Shown here: positions 60,416-64,000 of the stretch, piece after piece
Layout of the letters: each line of letters starts with the position of its first letter
How positions within the stretch are numbered: position 1 is the stretch's first letter
NCBI GenBank assembly: GCA_033807695.1
Contig: CM066306.1
Location: forward strand, 62,001 to 126,000
Length of the DNA stretch: 64,000 nt
Origin: Daedaleopsis sinensis
Lineage: Eukaryota > Basidiomycota > Agaricomycetes > Polyporales > Polyporaceae
Direction of reading: 5' to 3'
Notes under the pieces: model-generated
Seen by the model: only the letters and a program-made list of their open reading frames with translations
Told to the model about the DNA's origin: nothing
Databases searched by the model: none
Program-made: the position numbers and the translations under genes

Positions 60416-61352
60416 GGAAGTGCTCGTCGTCTTGTTAATGTGTGTTGCCAATGTTCACTGCCCACCGTGTATTTCTAGGTTCCAAGCTTTCGTTGCTCTG
60501 TTGCGTCACATCTCCATCTTGAAATTGCTTGATTCCATCCGCGTATTGCAGCAAAATTCATTCGTGCAGCGTTATTCGTGCAGCGTTCCGGATAGGGTGA
60601 CGACGACCGTGGATGTTACCATGTTCTATATGAAATTCTTCGCTGATCGATCTCCAGATCCTCGACGTGACTCCATGCTCGGCGTGAGCTATACACGTAT
60701 CCATTCCAGTTGAGTTCGAGTGCGATCGCAGAACAATCCGGCAGTACCTTCGTGCGTTGAACGTTGAACACTTGTCTTTGACCTATACACGTCTCGCCGG
60801 GTCGCAGACTCGACACAATACTGATCATACGTACTAGCATCACGCGCACACCTTTCCCGATCTGTGCATTCGATATTTGGGGAACTCAGAGAGATTTAGG
60901 GTCCAGCTGCGTGGTCAAGCCGCTAGCTATACGTATCGAGTACGGTGCGGTGATGCCTGCGCCGGCTTCGCTTCTCAATGACCTCGCGGAATAATGCTGC
61001 ACATCAGACGGACTGTTCGCGATGGTTGCACTCGACGCATATGGCAGATGCACATGCATATGTGAGTAGTCGCAGCTCTATAGTAGATCGTTGCATTCAT
61101 GTCGGACAACCTCCGCAGTAATACCTTAGGAACACCTATATCGTTCACTAGTAGTAGAAAGCCGAACTCGTGGAATATAACCATACACGTTACTACCACA
61201 ACCACTTTGTCCACTTGTCCGTACGTGTTATCCCAATTCCTCACCGTCCATCCACTGGGAAACTAATACTTATCCGGAGGTGTTCTGGACCCTGCAGTCA
61301 AGGAGAAGAACAATCAAAACGGAGTGTACCGGATATCATTGAACTTTCGGAC
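60416..61352. other. Convergent intergenic region
   Basis: 3' flanks of PC4 (plus) and of the secreted-protein gene (minus). No gene, RNA or repeat recognised. Confidence 0.5.
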
Positions 61353-62168
61353 TTACTGGACGTACCACCTCTGGTCGTTCGCGACACAGAGCCCACCATG
61401 CGCGTTGTTCGCAGCATTGCAGTCCGACGCGAGGAAGTTCACCAACTTCGACTGTGGTTTTCGTTCGACAACAACGTAATCAGCATAACCCGTAGTCCAA
61501 GGCCGACACGACTGCTAGAAGTGACACTCACCCATTCAGTGCGGCAGTAGACGAGCGTGTTGAAGTCCTGGTTGAGGAAGTAGGTCGTGCACGACTGGTA
61601 CGTCATCGTGACCTTGTCCGTAGGGGTCTTTGGGCAGAGTTACGAAATTCAAGTCAGTCAATGAATGATAAGTATCAGGTACGGAAACGCGGCGGTTATA
61701 ACGGGTGGGCACAACACATACCCCGGTCGCGGTGACGTTGAAGAGCACACCGGTGTTCTGGCTGTCGTACAGCAGCGCGTCCGCGATGACCGTGCAGTCG
61801 CCCTCGGCAGGGCCTCCTCCAGACGGAGAGAAGCAGAACGTGTTGCCTACAGAATTCCAAATATCGCTCGTCAGCTTCTGCCAGTAGACCTCGACCCCAG
61901 GATAGTACTCACACGGCGCACCACACACGTTCGAGCCATCCTGCCGCTTGTCGAGGCCGACGACCTTGCCGTTCGCAGCAAAGTGGGGGGCGCCCTCGCA
62001 GTGCGAGTATGCGATCTTGACATTCTTGTTCTCGCCGATGAAGCTTTCGTACGCGACCGTCTCCTTCGCGCACTCGGTCGTGGGCGGCGAGCTGATGAGG
62101 CCTGCGGCGGACGCACCGGAAGTTGCGAGGAACGACGCGACGAGTGGGAGAAGCGAGAAGAATTGCAT
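61353..62168 (-). CDS. Small secreted cysteine-rich protein of unknown function
   Basis: Predicted 191 aa; minus-strand exons 61913-62168, 61722-61846, 61532-61627 and 61353-61451. The start was chosen at MQFFSLLPLV because it opens a clear signal peptide (cut near residue 21); an upstream in-frame ATG at 62279 would bury it. Ten cysteines are present (33, 57, 82, 86, 90, 103, 140, 155, 170, 181). A Kex2-like Lys74-Arg75 precedes the cysteine-rich VCGAPCNTFCF core, so residues 22-75 may be a propeptide. NVT at 122-124 is a possible N-glycosylation site. The arrangement is that of small secreted proteins common in wood-decay and mycorrhizal basidiomycetes; I do not recognise a named domain. 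A TATA box lies 93 bases upstream. Confidence 0.82.
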
Positions 62169-62260
62169 CGTCCTAGAGAGATCTGGAGGAAGTAGTAGCT
62201 GTGAAAGGACTGCGCGGTGATCACTGGAAGCCCGAGGAGCGAGTAGGCTGGAGAGCTCTC
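62169..62260. other. Leader of the secreted-protein gene
   Basis: Short presumed 5' UTR between TATA box and ATG on the minus strand. Confidence 0.4.
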
Positions 62261-62268
62261 TCTTTATA
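62261..62268 (-). promoter_or_regulatory. TATA box of the 62168 secreted-protein gene
   Basis: tataaaga on the minus strand, 93-100 bases upstream of the ATG. Confidence 0.65.
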
Positions 62269-62848
62269 CCTGCGTCCACAACCTTCTCCGAATCAAAGGA
62301 CGCTGAGGTGGAACCTTAATAGTGCGCTACAACTCACGAGGTCTAGACGTTTGACGTCCAAGGGGCATGTGGACGGAGCCTAGGTGACATCGGCCGTCTT
62401 GCCGTCGTATGCCGTCTGTGAGCTGAGCGGGTATGAAACACCAGAAAACGTCAGATGGCCGTTGAACGTGCGCATCGCACGACGACGGTACATGAGGGTA
62501 CCTTCGCTGTACGCGTCCAATTGCCCAGCTTGTACTCATCGGAAACAATACGCAGTACATCGGACGGGGATATGTAGCCGAATCGTGGACCGGGCCCGCT
62601 GTCTAAGGATAAGAATTTAGCACAGCAGCAGCGGAAGGGGGCCTGGTGCTCCGTACGCCAATGCTGAATTCGTCCTCGTGTGCCCGCGACCTGAAAAGTA
62701 GCCACAGCGGGGATTGCAGTCCGGATCTTACGGCAAATGTAATCCGGAGGCGGTGTGCGTTGTCGAACGACTGACTGGTAACGTCGTCAATCAGAGAAAG
62801 AACCTGACAGGATGAAGCGCTGAGATGCTGCCAGTGGTACCAGCGTGA
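62269..62848. other. Spacer up to the duplicated segment
   Basis: No gene recognised; ends at the breakpoint of the duplicated O-methyltransferase segment. Confidence 0.4.
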
Positions 62849-64000
62849 TGTACATAGCTCAGAATAATTCCCCAGCTCCTAGAAGTAAAGTACATAAACA
62901 GGCAAGGTTTGTTAACACGCGTTCGCGCGACCTCCGCCACCCAACGTGAGCATGCTGGAGCGTGGTGTGGCCTAGGCCCTATTGCGAAAGGACGGGGAAC
63001 AGCTCCAAGACTGTGATTACCGTCAGTAGCTGAACATGGAGCGCAGGCGAAGTGGGGACGACATACTGCTCGTTGAACCGCGTGTGGGATAGATGCGGTT
63101 GAGCTCGAAACCCGACGCCTGGATGATCTGCCGGAAGTTGTCGGCGGTACGTTCGAGGGCGTTGAGCAGGTTGTTCATGAGCTGCACCAATGCCGATAAG
63201 ATGAGAACTATGGGCATCTTGAGAACGAACCACCGCTTACGATGTCGCATTGGTGCGCGGACTTGGAAGCAAAGCCGCCGTTCTGAGGGATAGGGTACGG
63301 TGCTTTGATGGACTTGAACGGCTGTCGACGAGCGAGCACGAACGATCAGCAATGTATCTTGAATGCGCCGGGTCATGCTGTGCGACTCACCGCGTTGTTG
63401 TCGATCGACTCGAAGATCTTCTCGAGAGGTATGTCGCTCGGCTCAGTAGGAATTGCCTCGACCATGACGCAATCTGCGATGAGCACTGAAAGGGAATTCG
63501 GTTAATCACGACCCGACATAGCTCGATATGGGCGAGACTTCATACCTCGAGAAGTTGGATGGCAGGACGCGCGGATACCCCGAGAATCTTAATCGCGAAT
63601 CTGAACAGGCGACTTATTCAGCGGTCCGTGAGGGGACTCCTCGAGCTACGTGCTTACTCGTCACTCCAGTCATCTACACAGAATCGGGACCCGTGTAAGT
63701 AAGAGCATCGCCGCGACAAACGTGAGTTGGACTTACGAACTCGACCCTGCCGTCCTCGACCGCCTTCGGGAACGGACGAGCCCAGTACAGCTTCCCTGTG
63801 TCGAGGTGCTGCGAGCGATCTTGAAGCACGACCTTGAACCCGGGCAGCTTGTCGTAGACGGTCTTCAGGACGTGCAGCGAGACGGTTCCCTGTCCGGCGC
63901 CGACGTCGACGAAGGTCGTGTTCGCCGGGAGAGCGGCCCACGGGTAGTCCGCCTTGATGCCCGGCAAGCTCATGTAGCCTGGAGCAAGTTAGCACATACG
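62849..64000. repeat. Duplicated segment, copy 2 (partner 23766-24991)
   Basis: Same orientation as copy 1 and nearly identical, apart from scattered substitutions, loss of 73 bases (positions 24656-24728 of copy 1) and loss of one base in a cccttgag run. It continues past the window end, so its full size is unknown. Confidence 0.95.
63023..64000 (-). pseudogene. Second O-methyltransferase copy, frameshifted and truncated by the window edge
   Basis: Carries counterparts of exons 3-8 of the gene at 23940-25835. The SAM motif FVDVGAGQGTVSLHVLK is intact, but a 73-base deletion removes 24 codons covering EPHDFFEANPRKEPN and VYFFRYIM. It also joins VEF directly to the old gtaagt donor, now at a different phase. 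The next exon (HDWND in copy 1, with an additional Asn-to-Ser change) is then read out of frame. A second 1-base deletion lies in the KILKG exon and does not restore the frame. Downstream exons are otherwise almost unchanged, so inactivation is recent. The 5' exons, if present, lie beyond 64000. Confidence 0.82.

Overview
The window is nuclear DNA of a filamentous fungus, almost certainly an Agaricomycete basidiomycete and perhaps a polypore. Genes are cut by many short introns (about 50-65 nt, GT..AG). Protein families include a DUF6533-type seven-helix membrane protein typical of mushroom-forming fungi, KP4/Ecp2-like small secreted proteins and a large HECT ligase of the Tom1/HUWE1 type. GC content is high in genes and lower in the repeat-rich gaps. 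There is no sign of bacterial, organellar or viral replication genes.

Layout. 0-3.1 kb: 3' part of the TORC2 subunit gene HbrB/Bit61. 4.8-11.4 kb: two intact FAD monooxygenases in direct tandem with a decayed third copy between them. 12.6-13.6 kb: wreck of an M20 Gly-Xaa carboxypeptidase gene (minus strand). 14.1-15.3 kb: short-chain dehydrogenase. 18.1-19.8 kb (minus) and 41.4-43.1 kb (plus): two DUF6533 membrane-protein paralogues in opposite orientation. 22.8-23.3 kb: broken 5' copy of the dehydrogenase gene. 23.9-25.8 kb: family 2 O-methyltransferase (minus), whose 3' two-thirds recur at 62.8-64.0 kb with an internal deletion. 26.9-29.7 kb: foldback-type DNA elements. 30.1-31.5 kb: protein-kinase-like gene. 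33.5-34.1 kb: small cysteine-rich secreted protein. 34.8-37.4 kb: mitochondrial ABC1/ADCK (Mcp2-like) protein. 37.5-39.8 kb: cluster of inverted-repeat elements. 43.55 kb: tRNA-Ser(AGA). 43.8-45.3 kb: quinone-oxidoreductase-like MDR protein. 46.9-59.5 kb: Tom1/HUWE1 E3 ligase. 59.7-60.4 kb: PC4/Sub1 coactivator, head to head with Tom1. 61.4-62.2 kb: second small secreted protein.

How it fits together. Conserved single-copy housekeeping genes (HbrB, ADCK, MDR, Tom1, PC4, tRNA) frame accessory DNA where oxidoreductase, methyltransferase and membrane-protein genes have been copied repeatedly and decayed, with several non-autonomous transposon-like inverted repeats. The FAD monooxygenases, SDR and O-methyltransferase are tailoring-type enzymes and could serve one secondary pathway, but no backbone synthase, transporter or pathway regulator is visible, so that link is inference only. 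Exon coordinates in the evidence fields were worked out by hand from splice consensus, reading frame and comparison between paralogues.
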